DNA of 64,000 bases from Sphingopyxis sp. H073. Lineage in GTDB: Bacteria; Pseudomonadota; Alphaproteobacteria; Sphingomonadales; Sphingomonadaceae. Of this stretch, positions 42,910 through 51,972 are shown one piece after another. The notes under the pieces are model-generated. The model did no database searches and was not told where the DNA came from. It saw only the letters and a list, made by a program, of their open reading frames with translations. The stretch's first letter is position 1, and every line of letters begins with the position of its first letter. The DNA lies in NCBI RefSeq assembly GCF_001468395.1, contig NZ_LNSG01000013.1, forward strand, positions 23,239-87,238, read 5' to 3'. The position numbers and the translations under genes were made by a program.

Positions 42910-43241
42910 AGGAACCTCCCTGAGAGTCGATTGGACATCGGCTAGACGCGAGCAACGCGGCGATTGGATGCACCGCCGGTCTAGATGAATCGTGCGGCCG
43001 GCTACTGTATTATTCGATCAACACACATGCGAAGCCGACGGATGGGCGAACGACGGGCGGCGTCGCGCGCGCACGAGACGATCGGCGGCGCCCCGAAATC
43101 CTGCGATTCCAGTCACTCACCGCCGACATTTGCCTGCCCATCCAAATCATGCTTCCCTGCCGCCGGGCCGCGGGCAGTTCGCGCTTTTTTGCGAACGATT
43201 CGGTCACCCGATACGGGGACCGGCAACGACGGGGAAATCGC
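42910..43241. other. 332-base non-coding gap with one T-loop palindrome
   Basis: Divergent upstream regions. The only structure I see is GTTCGCGCTTTTTTGCGAAC (about 43178-43197), a six-base stem with a T-rich loop. No convincing ORF. Confidence 0.5.
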
Positions 43242-43709
43242 ATGACCATCAAATTGCTTGCCGCTTCGGCGGCCCTCCTGCTCATGGGCGCGGCGTCGCA
43301 GGCGCACGCCCAGATGCCCACCTGGTCCGCCGAACAGGGCGAAGTGTGGAAATTCGTCCAGCAAAGCTGGGTCGACGATGTCGCGCAGAACGGCAAATGG
43401 CCCGCCGAATATGCCGATCCTCAAATGGTCACCTGGTCGGCCGAATTCGCCGCCCCGCGCGGCAAGGACGCGACCGTCCGCTGGACCAAGTTCCAGAACT
43501 CGCAGGGCAAGGTGCTGCAATATGAACTGGCGCCGCAGTCGATCTCGCTCAGCGGCAACACGGCGGTCGTGACCTATGCGCTCACCATCGTCGCACAGCG
43601 CGGCACCGACAAGCCCGACTGGGGCAAGGAAGCGATCGTCGAGACGCTGGTGCGCAGCGGCGGGGGCTGGAAATTCCTCTCCTCGACCAGCTTCTCGCTC
43701 GAGAAATAG
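43242..43709 (+). CDS. Exported SnoaL/NTF2-like protein
   Basis: 155 residues. Signal peptide (LLAASAALLLMGAASQAHA-Q) and a body that resembles the DUF4440/SnoaL-like NTF2 fold: QGEVWKFVQQSWVDDV, then LSGNTAVVTYALTIVAQRG and SGGGWKFLSSTSFSLEK, the usual two-thirds and C-terminal strands. Such proteins bind small ligands; role unknown. The start has GGGGAAATCGC upstream. Confidence 0.75.
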   Translation: MTIKLLAASAALLLMGAASQAHAQMPTWSAEQGEVWKFVQQSWVDDVAQNGKWPAEYADPQMVTWSAEFAAPRGKDATVRWTKFQNSQGKVLQYELAPQSISLSGNTAVVTYALTIVAQRGTDKPDWGKEAIVETLVRSGGGWKFLSSTSFSLEK

Positions 43710-43728
43710 CGCGGCGGCGGAGCGGCGG

Positions 43729-44850
43729 TCAGCGCGCCCCGCGCGGTTTCCGCCGCTCCATCGGCCACGCCGGCCTATGCGCGTCGGACAGCGTCTTCGC
43801 CTCCGCCGGCGCGACGCCGAGGTCGGTCAGCGCCCGGACCAGCGCGTCGGCGGGCGGCACCGCGATGTCGGGCTGCACGCCGTCGCCTTCCCAATCCTTG
43901 CCGGTCGCGGGGTCATAGGTGCGCCCGACCGGGATAAAAGCCGCATAGCCGCCGCCCAATTCCTCGCCGCGCCCGAAATGATTGGCGCCCGCGGTCGGCG
44001 CGCCGACCAGGATGCCGCGATGCGTGTGCTTCATCGCCAGCGCGAAATGCTCGGCCGCCGATCCGCTCGCGCCCGAGGTCAGCACATAGACCTTGGCCTT
44101 GTGCAGCCTCTTGTCGCCATTCGGCGTCGCCCAATGCTCGCGCGCAACCATGCCGGGGTCGCCCTTCACAAGGCGCAGCGAAGCGACACCGTCGATCGGC
44201 GATCCGCCCTCGGCGTCGACCGAGGCGCGCGTCGCCATTGTCACCAGCCGCGTCGGCTCGGCGAACAGCCAAGGAAAGATCACGTCCATCTGCTCGAGCC
44301 CGCCGCCATTGTGACTGCGGATATCGAAGATGATCGCCTTGGCATCGGCATGGTCGGCCATGAATTTCGCCGCCGCCTCGGTCACCGCCGCATCGTCGGG
44401 AAACAGGTTGAAGCGGATGAAGGCGATCCCCGGCGCGATCCAGCCCGCCTGCTCGACCGGCGGCTTGCGCGGGCGCGGAGTCGTCGGCGCCGCAGCACCG
44501 GAAGCGGCCGGCGCCGCCGCCGCGCCTTCGGGAACGCGCAGCCGCAAATGGCCGTCGGGCGCGACCCCATTCACATCGGCGTCGATCGCCGCGCCCAGCG
44601 CCTCGCCGGTCAGCGTCCGGTAGCGACCGGCCTTGATCCCCGCGCGCAGCGCCGCGGCATAGCGTTTCCCCGTCTCGGGATAGACATAGTCGCGTTCGAG
44701 CAGCGCGGCATATTTCTCCGCCACCGCATCGCCGATGCTTTCAGCGGCCGCTTCGTCGGCCGCAAACGCCGTCGGCGGTGCGATCGCGGGCACTGCAATC
44801 ATCGCGGCAGCCATCAACAGGCCGGGCAAAAGGCGCGAGGAACGAATCAT
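43729..44850 (-). CDS. Periplasmic S41-family peptidase
   Basis: 373 residues from ATG 44850 (MIRSSRLL), with GGAG six bases upstream. Signal peptide, an N-terminal helical domain (DAVAEKYAALLERDYVYPETG), a proline/alanine-rich linker around residue 115, and the C-terminal-processing-type peptidase core: AIIFDIRSHNGGGLEQMDV, YVLTSGASGSAAEHFALAMKH with the candidate nucleophile Ser, and VGAPTAGANHFG. A PDZ domain is not evident, as in the retinol-binding/tricorn-like S41 branch. Cleaves unknown periplasmic substrates. Confidence 0.85.
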   Translation of the reverse strand: MIRSSRLLPGLLMAAAMIAVPAIAPPTAFAADEAAAESIGDAVAEKYAALLERDYVYPETGKRYAAALRAGIKAGRYRTLTGEALGAAIDADVNGVAPDGHLRLRVPEGAAAAPAASGAAAPTTPRPRKPPVEQAGWIAPGIAFIRFNLFPDDAAVTEAAAKFMADHADAKAIIFDIRSHNGGGLEQMDVIFPWLFAEPTRLVTMATRASVDAEGGSPIDGVASLRLVKGDPGMVAREHWATPNGDKRLHKAKVYVLTSGASGSAAEHFALAMKHTHRGILVGAPTAGANHFGRGEELGGGYAAFIPVGRTYDPATGKDWEGDGVQPDIAVPPADALVRALTDLGVAPAEAKTLSDAHRPAWPMERRKPRGAR

Positions 44851-44927
44851 CTCTGTCTCCAATCCACTCCCGGTTCGGCGCGAGGTGTATCAGAGTTGCA
44901 ATACAGATCAACTACATTTGTAGTCGA

Positions 44928-45128
44928 CTACGGACGGCGCCGCGCGAACCAGACGAGCATGGCGCCGACCACCGCCAGCACCGCCCCATTGCGCGTCCAG
45001 GTCGGATCGCCGAGCATGAAGCTGCTCGCCGGCCAGCGCACGATGTCCAGCCCCTGCAATATCCACAGCCCACCGACCAAAATCGCCGCGATCCCGACGA
45101 TCGCCATGATACCCTTGAGTGCGCCCAT
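44928..45128 (-). CDS. 66-residue two-helix membrane protein
   Basis: Starts MGALKGIMAI, with GGGGAGGGAC ribosome site. Two hydrophobic segments (IMAIVGIAAILVGGLWILQGL and NGAVLAVVGAMLVWFA) joined by a short WTRNG-containing turn and an Arg-rich end. A conserved small membrane protein type in sphingomonads; function unknown. It lies 11 bases after the acyltransferase stop on the same strand and is probably co-transcribed. Confidence 0.75.
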   Translation of the reverse strand: MGALKGIMAIVGIAAILVGGLWILQGLDIVRWPASSFMLGDPTWTRNGAVLAVVGAMLVWFARRRP

Positions 45129-45139
45129 CAGTCCCTCCC

Positions 45140-46285
45140 CTATCTGCCTTCTTGTCTCCGCTGCAATCCGATCAGCGGCCGCAGCCATCCGATGCTGCGC
45201 CCGATCGCATAGAAAAGCCAGCATCCGGTCACCGTTGCCGCCAGCAGGATCAGGAAAGACGGCAGCGCCGCGACCCCGGCGTGCAGCAGGTACCAGCCCG
45301 CGACGACGATGATCGTCTGGTGGATGATGTAAAAGGGGAACACCGCCTCGGCGAGCATCGCGCGCTTCGGATGATCGCGGTTCCAGAAACGGTCGGCAAT
45401 CCCGACCATCGCGACGATCGTCGCCCAGCCCTGCACCTGCCGCGCGGCATGATAGGGCGGAAAAACCCAGTCGGGCGCGATCGTATCGCCGGGCCAGGTC
45501 CATTCGACCCATGCGATCGGAACGAAGGCAAGCACCGCCAGCACCGCCGCGACCGGCCAGCAGCGCGCCACGCTGTCGAACAGCACCGGCCGAACGCGCA
45601 GCAACCAGCCGACCCCGAACGCCATCAGATAATGGAGATGCGACGGCCCGTCGTCGAGCAAAGCGTGGGTCTCGTCATGGTGAGGAAAGGCACCATAAAC
45701 CGCGAGCCACCAAAGCATCGGGACGATCAGCAACCCCCAGCCGCGCAGCAGCCGCGCGCCGGCATCGGCGACCCTCGCGCGCGTCTCGCCCGGGACGAGC
45801 GCCAGCAGCAATGCGGCGAGCATCGTATAGGCCCACAGATAGACGACGAACCACAGATGCTGCCAGGTCGGCAGGATGATCCCGTCGAGCGCACCGAACC
45901 GGAAATAATCGTGCAGCCAGAAATGCACAAAGCCGTTCGGATAGCCATGCTGCCCCGCCAGTTCGATCCATGGCTGCGGCGGAATGACGAAGACGATACC
46001 GAAGGCGAGCGGGATCAGCAGCCGCGCACTCCGCGACCGGGCGAATGCCCCCGCCCCGCCGAGCTTTCCCGAAAGCGACGCGCTGGCATAGCCCGACACG
46101 AGAAACAGCAGCGCCAGCCGCCAGCCATTCGTCGCCAGCATCGGGATCGCAACCCAGTCGATCGTCGGATCGATCTTCACATGCCAATGCCACGGCACGA
46201 AATACATGCCGATATGATAGAGGATGAGCAGCGCGAACGCCCCGATCCGCAGCCAGTCCATGCCGTAATGGCGCGTGGATTTCAT
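45140..46285 (-). CDS. Membrane acyltransferase (acyltransferase family 3 / OpgC-like)
   Basis: 381 residues with about ten membrane helices. The N-terminal RHYGMDWLRIGAFALLILYHIGMYFVP holds the conserved Arg and His of the acyltransferase-3 family. LLFLVSGYASASLSGKLGG and SRSARLLIPLAFGIVFVIPP are further family blocks. It may transfer an acyl or succinyl group to a periplasmic glycan (as OpgC/MdoC). Start ATG 46285 (MKSTRHYG) has GGGAAGG upstream; an ATG five codons earlier is possible. Confidence 0.87.
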   Translation of the reverse strand: MKSTRHYGMDWLRIGAFALLILYHIGMYFVPWHWHVKIDPTIDWVAIPMLATNGWRLALLFLVSGYASASLSGKLGGAGAFARSRSARLLIPLAFGIVFVIPPQPWIELAGQHGYPNGFVHFWLHDYFRFGALDGIILPTWQHLWFVVYLWAYTMLAALLLALVPGETRARVADAGARLLRGWGLLIVPMLWWLAVYGAFPHHDETHALLDDGPSHLHYLMAFGVGWLLRVRPVLFDSVARCWPVAAVLAVLAFVPIAWVEWTWPGDTIAPDWVFPPYHAARQVQGWATIVAMVGIADRFWNRDHPKRAMLAEAVFPFYIIHQTIIVVAGWYLLHAGVAALPSFLILLAATVTGCWLFYAIGRSIGWLRPLIGLQRRQEGR

Positions 46286-46307
46286 GCGCTGCCTTCCCAT
46301 CCCGTCA

Positions 46308-47825
46308 TTACCGCACCACCCGCCACGCCAATTCCGCAAATTCGCAAAGCAGCGGCCGCGTATCGCGCGGGTCGATGATGTCCTCGACCCCGAATTTTTC
46401 CGCCGTCCGGAACGGCGAGCGCACGCGATTGAGCCGCTCGCGGATCGCCTCCAGATGCGCCGCCGGATCCTCGGCGGCCTCGAGCTCGCTCTTGTACGCG
46501 ACCTCGACCCCGCCCTCGATCGGCAGGCTGCCCCAGTCGCCCGACGGCCAGGCGAAACGATACTGGAAGCGTTCGGCGTTCGACATCGCGCTGCCCGCAA
46601 TGCCATAGGCGCGCCGCACCACCACGGAAGCCAGCGGCACCGTCGCGCGGTAGATCGCGTTCATCGCCTGCACGCCATAGCGGATCGTCCCCGTCCGCTC
46701 GGCCTCGCCGCCGATCATGAAGCCCGGATTGTCGACCAGATGGACGATCGGCAGCCGGAACTGGTCGGCGAGCTTCACGAAGCGCTCGGCTTTCTCGCTC
46801 GTCTTCGCGTCCCACGATCCGCCGAGGTACGACGGGTCGCTCGCGAGCACCGCAACCGGATAGCCGTCGAGCCGCGCGAACGCCGTGATGGCGGCCCGCC
46901 CCCAACGCGCGCCCATCTCGAAGAAACTGCCCGTATCGAACACCGCATTCGCGATGCGCCGCATCGAATAGACCTGCTTTGCCTCGCGCGGCACGACCGA
47001 CAGCAGGCTCTCCTCGCGCCGGTCGACCGGATCGCTGCACGGCGTGCGCTGCGCCCGATCATGGATCGACGACGGCAGGTACGACAGAAAGCGCCGCGCC
47101 GCCGCAAAGGCATCGGCCTCGCTCGCCACCTCGTCGTCGACGACGCCGTTGCGCGTATGCACATCGCTGCCGCCCAGCTCCTCGCGGTCGAGCGTATCGC
47201 CGATCGCGGCCGCGACCGCCGGCCCCGCCGCGAAGAGCTGCGACAACCCGCGCACCATCACGCTGTAATGGCTCGCAACGACGCGCGCTGCGCCCAGCCC
47301 CGCGGTCGGTCCGAGCGCGAGCGCGACCACCGGTACGGTGTCGAGATTGGCGATGATCTGGTCCCAGCCGGGAACATGCGGGATGTAGGTATAGCCCATA
47401 TCCTCGAGCGTCTTCACCGAGCCGCCGCCGCCGGTGCCGTCGATCATGCGGATCAGCGGCAGGCGATATTCATGCGCCATCGCCTCGCACTGAACGAATT
47501 TCCGGTGCAGCGCTGCATCGGCCGCGCCGCCGCGCACGGTGAAATCGTCGGCGCTGGCAACGACCGGCCGCCCCTCGATATTCGCGCGCCCGAAGATGAA
47601 ATTCGACGCCGCCAGATCTTCGAGTTCGCCGTCTGCGCCATAGCGCCCGCGCCCTGCGATCTTGCCGATCTCGCGAAAGCTGCCCGGATCGACGATACCC
47701 GCGAGCCGCGCCCGCGCGTCCATCTTGCCGCGACTATGCTGCCGCGCGACCTTTTCTTCCCCACCCATCTTCTCGGCCATCGCCCGGCGCTGTCCGAGCT
47801 CGCCCACTTCTTTTTCCCAGCTCAT
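46308..47825 (-). CDS. Acyl-CoA carboxylase carboxyltransferase (beta) subunit
   Basis: 505 residues with two crotonase-like carboxyltransferase halves. N-half: ARLAGIVDPGSFREIG, SADDFTVRGG, RMIDGTGGGGSVKTLEDMG, VALALGPTAGLGAARVVASHY; C-half: FARLDGYPVAVLASDPSYLGG, LVDNPGFMIGGEAERTGTIRYG. This matches methylcrotonyl-/propionyl-/geranyl-CoA carboxylase beta subunits. The biotin-carrying alpha subunit and any acyl-CoA dehydrogenase partner are not adjacent, so the substrate is open. Divergent from the thioredoxin-like gene. Confidence 0.88.
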   Translation of the reverse strand: MSWEKEVGELGQRRAMAEKMGGEEKVARQHSRGKMDARARLAGIVDPGSFREIGKIAGRGRYGADGELEDLAASNFIFGRANIEGRPVVASADDFTVRGGAADAALHRKFVQCEAMAHEYRLPLIRMIDGTGGGGSVKTLEDMGYTYIPHVPGWDQIIANLDTVPVVALALGPTAGLGAARVVASHYSVMVRGLSQLFAAGPAVAAAIGDTLDREELGGSDVHTRNGVVDDEVASEADAFAAARRFLSYLPSSIHDRAQRTPCSDPVDRREESLLSVVPREAKQVYSMRRIANAVFDTGSFFEMGARWGRAAITAFARLDGYPVAVLASDPSYLGGSWDAKTSEKAERFVKLADQFRLPIVHLVDNPGFMIGGEAERTGTIRYGVQAMNAIYRATVPLASVVVRRAYGIAGSAMSNAERFQYRFAWPSGDWGSLPIEGGVEVAYKSELEAAEDPAAHLEAIRERLNRVRSPFRTAEKFGVEDIIDPRDTRPLLCEFAELAWRVVR

Positions 47826-47881
47826 GGAAGGGAGGCTATCTTACGTTGACGGAAACGTCATCCGAAACCTATCGTCGCGCC

Positions 47882-48376
47882 ATGATGCGCAACATCGCTT
47901 TCGCCTTCGCAGCCGCGATGCTCCCCCTCGGGGCGGGATCGGCGGCCGAAACGCGCACGATCCCCGGCGTCATCGATCCCTATAAGACGGAGGCCTTCAA
48001 TCGCGCCGCCGACCCGATCGCGCAGATCGACGACGCACTGGCGAACTCCAGGCTCTCCGGCAAGCCTGTCCTGCTCGTCATGGGCGCCAACGAATGCCAC
48101 GACAGCGCCTGGCTCGCGAACCTGCTCGCGACCGACCGTTTCGCTCCCGTCCGCGACCGCTACGCGATCGTCTATGCCGACATCGGCATGCCGCACGTCG
48201 GCGGCCTCGGCCGCAACCCCGATGTGCCGCGGCGGTTCGGCTTCCGGATCAGGGGAACGCCGACCGTCGCGATCCTCGATACCGAAGGCCGCGTGCTCAA
48301 CCGCAAGGCCGCACCCCGATGGCGCAACGCCGCGAGCCGCAGCGACGACGAAATCTATGCAGAATTGATGCGATAG
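47882..48376 (+). CDS. Exported thioredoxin-like protein with single active-site Cys
   Basis: 164 residues from ATG 47882. Signal peptide (NIAFAFAAAMLPLGAGSAA-E) and a thioredoxin fold: LSGKPVLLVMGANECHDSAW, RYAIVYADIG, IRGTPTVAILDTEG with the cis-Pro. The usual CxxC site is ECHDS, with only one Cys, as in the ANWCHDS subfamily. It therefore cannot form an intramolecular disulfide. Role unknown. Spaced 10 bases before the SDR gene, so probably one transcript. Confidence 0.78.
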   Translation: MMRNIAFAFAAAMLPLGAGSAAETRTIPGVIDPYKTEAFNRAADPIAQIDDALANSRLSGKPVLLVMGANECHDSAWLANLLATDRFAPVRDRYAIVYADIGMPHVGGLGRNPDVPRRFGFRIRGTPTVAILDTEGRVLNRKAAPRWRNAASRSDDEIYAELMR

Positions 48377-48386
48377 GGAGAGAGCG

Positions 48387-49166
48387 ATGACCGACATGAA
48401 CCTCGCGGGCCGCACCGCGCTCGTCACCGGCGCCTCGCGCGGGATCGGGCGCGGCATCGCGCTGGCGCTCGCGAAGGCGGGGGCGGATATCGCGGTCAAC
48501 TACACGCGCGACGGCGACGCCGCCGCCGAAACCGTCGCGGAGATTCAGGCGCTCGGCCGCAAGACGAAGGCCTATCAGGCCTCGGTCGCCGAAGAGGAGG
48601 CCAGCGCCGCGATGGTGGCCGCGATCGAGGCCGACTTCGGCCCGCTGTCGATCCTCGTCAACAATGCGGGTATCGCCAGCCGCGGCCGGAGCGTCGCCGA
48701 TACCGACGCCGCCGAGGTCGAGAAATTGCTCGCGATCCACGCCGTCGGCGCGCATCGCCTGTCGCGCCTCGCGCTGCCGCAACTCCGCCAGCACGACCGC
48801 AGCGACATCGTCATCATCTCGAGCATCGCGACGCTCCACCACGCCGCGAACGGCGCGCCCTACAATATGGCGAAGGCCGCGGGCGAAGCGCTCGCGCTCA
48901 CGCTCGCGAAGGAGGAGGTGAAGAACGGCGTGCGCGTCAACATCGTCGCACCGTCGCTGACGGTCAGCGACATGGGCGAACGCCTCGCGCGCGCGATCAC
49001 CGGCAACGACGACATCCATCACCTCGACACCAAATTCCCCTTCGGCCGCGTCCCCACCCCCGACGATGTCGCCGCCGCCGTCGTCTGGTTCGTAAGCGAG
49101 GCGAACCCCTATTGCTCGGGGCAAAAGCTCAACATCGACGGCGCCGGACAGGCCTCGTTCCGGTAA
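48387..49166 (+). CDS. Short-chain dehydrogenase/reductase
   Basis: 259 residues, classical SDR. Cofactor motif TGASRGIGRG (TGxxxGxG), NNAG at VNNAGIASRGR, catalytic Ser in ISSIATLHHA and YxxxK as YNMAK. Similar to FabG-type NADP(H) reductases; the C-terminal FPFGRVPTPDDVAAAVVWFV and SGQKLNIDGAG are family-typical. Preceded by GGAGAG. Substrate unknown. Confidence 0.9.
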   Translation: MTDMNLAGRTALVTGASRGIGRGIALALAKAGADIAVNYTRDGDAAAETVAEIQALGRKTKAYQASVAEEEASAAMVAAIEADFGPLSILVNNAGIASRGRSVADTDAAEVEKLLAIHAVGAHRLSRLALPQLRQHDRSDIVIISSIATLHHAANGAPYNMAKAAGEALALTLAKEEVKNGVRVNIVAPSLTVSDMGERLARAITGNDDIHHLDTKFPFGRVPTPDDVAAAVVWFVSEANPYCSGQKLNIDGAGQASFR

Positions 49167-49170
49167 CGCT

Positions 49171-49253
49171 CGTCATTGCGAGCGGCGAAGCCGCGTGGCA
49201 ATCCAGAGCAGCACAAGCCACCCCGGATTGCCTCGCTCCGCTCGCAATGACGG
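49171..49253. repeat. Extragenic inverted repeat, family A
   Basis: CGTCATTGCGAGCGGCGAAG with GCAATCCAGAG left, GGATTGCCTCGC with CGCTCGCAATGACGG right. Lies between the SDR and S10 peptidase genes. Confidence 0.88.
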
Positions 49254-49277
49254 ACCAATGCAGATGAGATCGATCAA

Positions 49278-50876
49278 ATGAAGTTCGTCACAGCCGCCAC
49301 CCTTGCCCTCGCCCTCGCCGGCTGCGCCACCGCGCAGTCGAAAGAACCGCGCCCCGCGTCCGAAGCCGCACCCGCCGACCAGCCTTATTTCACGCCGACC
49401 GAAGTCCGCTCGTCGGGTTCGGTCACGGTGGGCGGCACCGCGATTGCGTATCAGGCCGTCGCGGGAACGCTCATCGTCCACCCGAAGGGCTGGACCGACA
49501 CCCTCCCCGCCGAGCGCAGGCGCGACAAGGATGCCGGCGGCGACGTCCCCGCATCCGAAGCCTCGATGTTCTACACCGCCTATTTCAAGGACGGCGCGCC
49601 CGCCGAGAACCGCCCGATCACCTTCCTCTTCAACGGCGGCCCCGGCTCGCCGACATTGTGGCTGCACATGGGCGCCTTCGGGCCGATGCGCGTCGAAACG
49701 CCCGATCTGGTCCACGGCTCCGCGCCCTATCGCACAATTCCCAACGCCTACAGCCTGCTCGACGCTTCCGACCTCGTCTTCGTCGACGCGCCCGGCACCG
49801 GCTTCAGCCGCGTCGCGGGCAAGGATAAGGAAAAGGCGTGGTATGGCGTCGACCAGGACATCCACGCCTTCACCGTCTTCGTCCGCGACTTCCTGTCGAA
49901 ATATGGCCGCTGGAAATCGCCCAAATATATCTTCGGCGAAAGCTACGGCACGATGCGCGCCGCCGGGATGACCTTGGCGCTGCAGAAACAGGACATCGAT
50001 CTCAACGGCGTGATCCTGCTCTCCGACATATTGAACTGGGATCTCCTGCCCGACGATCCGCAGGTCAATCCGGGCGTCGATCTGCCTTATGTCGTCGCGC
50101 TCCCGACCTATGCCGCGACCGCCTGGTATCACAAGCGCGCGGGCGCGGGACGCGAACTCCAGCCCTTCCTCCGCGAGGTCGAGACGTTCGCGACGACCGA
50201 CTATGCTCTCGCGCTGATGAAGGGGAACAGCCTCCCCGACGGAGAGCGCGAGGCAATCGCGGCGCGGCTCCACGCCTACACCGGCCTGCCGGTCGCTTAT
50301 CTGCTCAGGACCAATCTCCGCATCGAATATGGCGCGCTGCAAAAGGAACTGCTCGCCGACAAGGGGCTGACCACCGGCACGCTCGACACGCGCTTCACCG
50401 GCATCACGCTCGACCCGCTCTCGAAGGTCGCCTCGAACGACCCGCAGGGCGCGGCGATCGGCGCCGCCTATACCGCGGCGTTCAACGACTATGCGCGCGG
50501 CACGCTCGGCTATGGCGCGGGCCAGCATTATGAGGGCGCGCTCGATGTCTATGAAAGCTGGGACTACAGGCACCAGCCGCCCGGCGCCGGCCGCGCGCTG
50601 ATCGCGCTGCCCAACGTCCTTCCCGACCTCGCCGTCGCGATGAAGCAGAATCCGAAGATGAAGCTGCTCGTGACCGGCGGCTATTTCGACGTGTCGACGC
50701 CCTATTATGCGGGCCGGTTCGAACTGCAGCATCTGCCGGTCCCGAAGGAACTGCAGGCGAACATCGCCTATCAATATTATCCCGCCGGCCACATGATCTA
50801 TGTCAATGTGCCGCTGCTGGCCGAGATGCACCGCGACGTCGGCGACTTCATCCGGCGGACCGACGGGATAGACTAG
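49278..50876 (+). CDS. S10-family serine carboxypeptidase-like lipoprotein
   Basis: 532 residues. Lipobox LAGC at residues 13-16, then a carboxypeptidase-Y-like alpha/beta hydrolase: FLFNGGPGSPTLWLHMGAFGP (oxyanion region), LVFVDAPGTGFSR, and nucleophile Ser at about 222 in FGESYGT. Late Asp (GGYFDVSTPY) and His (PAGHMIYVN) complete the triad. It would cleave peptides from the C-terminus or act as an esterase on the periplasmic side. Bacterial S10 enzymes are frequent in sphingomonads and xanthomonads. Confidence 0.88.
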   Translation: MKFVTAATLALALAGCATAQSKEPRPASEAAPADQPYFTPTEVRSSGSVTVGGTAIAYQAVAGTLIVHPKGWTDTLPAERRRDKDAGGDVPASEASMFYTAYFKDGAPAENRPITFLFNGGPGSPTLWLHMGAFGPMRVETPDLVHGSAPYRTIPNAYSLLDASDLVFVDAPGTGFSRVAGKDKEKAWYGVDQDIHAFTVFVRDFLSKYGRWKSPKYIFGESYGTMRAAGMTLALQKQDIDLNGVILLSDILNWDLLPDDPQVNPGVDLPYVVALPTYAATAWYHKRAGAGRELQPFLREVETFATTDYALALMKGNSLPDGEREAIAARLHAYTGLPVAYLLRTNLRIEYGALQKELLADKGLTTGTLDTRFTGITLDPLSKVASNDPQGAAIGAAYTAAFNDYARGTLGYGAGQHYEGALDVYESWDYRHQPPGAGRALIALPNVLPDLAVAMKQNPKMKLLVTGGYFDVSTPYYAGRFELQHLPVPKELQANIAYQYYPAGHMIYVNVPLLAEMHRDVGDFIRRTDGID

Positions 50877-50967
50877 GGACAGCGCGCGTATAGAAACTCA
50901 CATGTTCCCGCGCAGGCGGGAGCAAGGCCTGCTTCATTCAAATCCAATCGCCTCGTAAAGGCCTACC

Positions 50968-51870
50968 ATGCGTCCCGATTCGGCTTCCCCCGTCCTGCCC
51001 TTCCTCGTCGCCTGCGCGGGCATCGCGACCTTTTCGGCGATGGACGTGCTGATGAAGCGGCTGTCGATCGATATCGGCGCCTACAACGCCGTGCTGTGGC
51101 GGACCGGCGCCGGCACCCTGCTCAGCGGCCTTGCCTATCTCGCGATGCGTCCTGCGCTCCCCGACCGGACGACGATGCGCATCCATGCGTGGCGCGCGCT
51201 GTTCGTCGCGGGGATGGCGATCACCTTCTTCTGGGCGCTCGCCCGTCTGCCGATGGCGGAGGCGATCGCGCTCGCCTTCGTCGCGCCGCTGATGACGCTC
51301 TACATGGCCGCGATCTTCCTCGGCGAGACGATCGGCCCGCGTTCGATCGCCGCGTCGATGCTGGGGCTCACCGGCGTCGTCATCATCGTCGCGGGCAAGC
51401 TGGGGCAAGGCTCCTATAGCGAAGAAGCGCTGCTCGCGGTCGGCGCGGTGTTCCTCTCGGCTATCTTCTACGCCTATAATCTCATCCTCGCGCGGCGGCA
51501 GGCGAAGATGGCCGAGCCGATGGAGATCGCCTTCTTCCAGAATTTCTTCGTGACGCTCTTCCTCGCCTTCGGCGCGCCGTGGTTCGCGGTCGTCCCCGGC
51601 ATCGACCACGCGCCCGCGATCACCGGCGCCGCGATTCTCGCGACGGTCTCGCTGCTGCTGTTGAGCTGGGGCTATGCCCGCGCCGAAGCGCAGATTCTGG
51701 CGACCACCGAATATACGGGCTTCCTCTGGGCGATGCTGTTCGGCTGGATCTTCTACAACGAGCCCGTCACCTGGCCGACGATCGCCGGCGCGCTGCTGAT
51801 CGTCGTGGCCTGCCTGATCGTCGCGCGCAAGACCCCGCACGGCGATCCCGTCGAGCCCGCCGCCGCCTGA
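50968..51870 (+). CDS. DMT-superfamily (EamA) transporter
   Basis: 300 residues with ten membrane helices in two EamA repeats (LPFLVACAGIATFSAMDVLMKR at the start; FLSAIFYAYNLILARRQAK begins the second). WRTGAGTLLSGL and EAIALAFVAPLMTLYMAAIFLGE are typical of the first repeat. Substrate unknown; possibly metabolite or amino acid export. Confidence 0.9.
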   Translation: MRPDSASPVLPFLVACAGIATFSAMDVLMKRLSIDIGAYNAVLWRTGAGTLLSGLAYLAMRPALPDRTTMRIHAWRALFVAGMAITFFWALARLPMAEAIALAFVAPLMTLYMAAIFLGETIGPRSIAASMLGLTGVVIIVAGKLGQGSYSEEALLAVGAVFLSAIFYAYNLILARRQAKMAEPMEIAFFQNFFVTLFLAFGAPWFAVVPGIDHAPAITGAAILATVSLLLLSWGYARAEAQILATTEYTGFLWAMLFGWIFYNEPVTWPTIAGALLIVVACLIVARKTPHGDPVEPAAA

Positions 51871-51871
51871 T

Positions 51872-51970
51872 CTCCCCTCCCATTTATGGCAGCGGTCGGG
51901 GGAGGGCATGTCGATGTCGGGCGTTGGCGAAACAGGCCCTCCCCTAGCCCCTCGCGCAAGCGGGAGGGGG
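51872..51970. repeat. Extragenic inverted repeat, family D variant
   Basis: CTCCCCTCCC ... GGGGGAGGGC on the left and GCCCTCCCCTAGCCCCTCGC with GCGGGAGGGGG on the right. Between the convergent DMT transporter and tsaC/sua5 genes. Confidence 0.75.
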
Positions 51971-51972
51971 AC

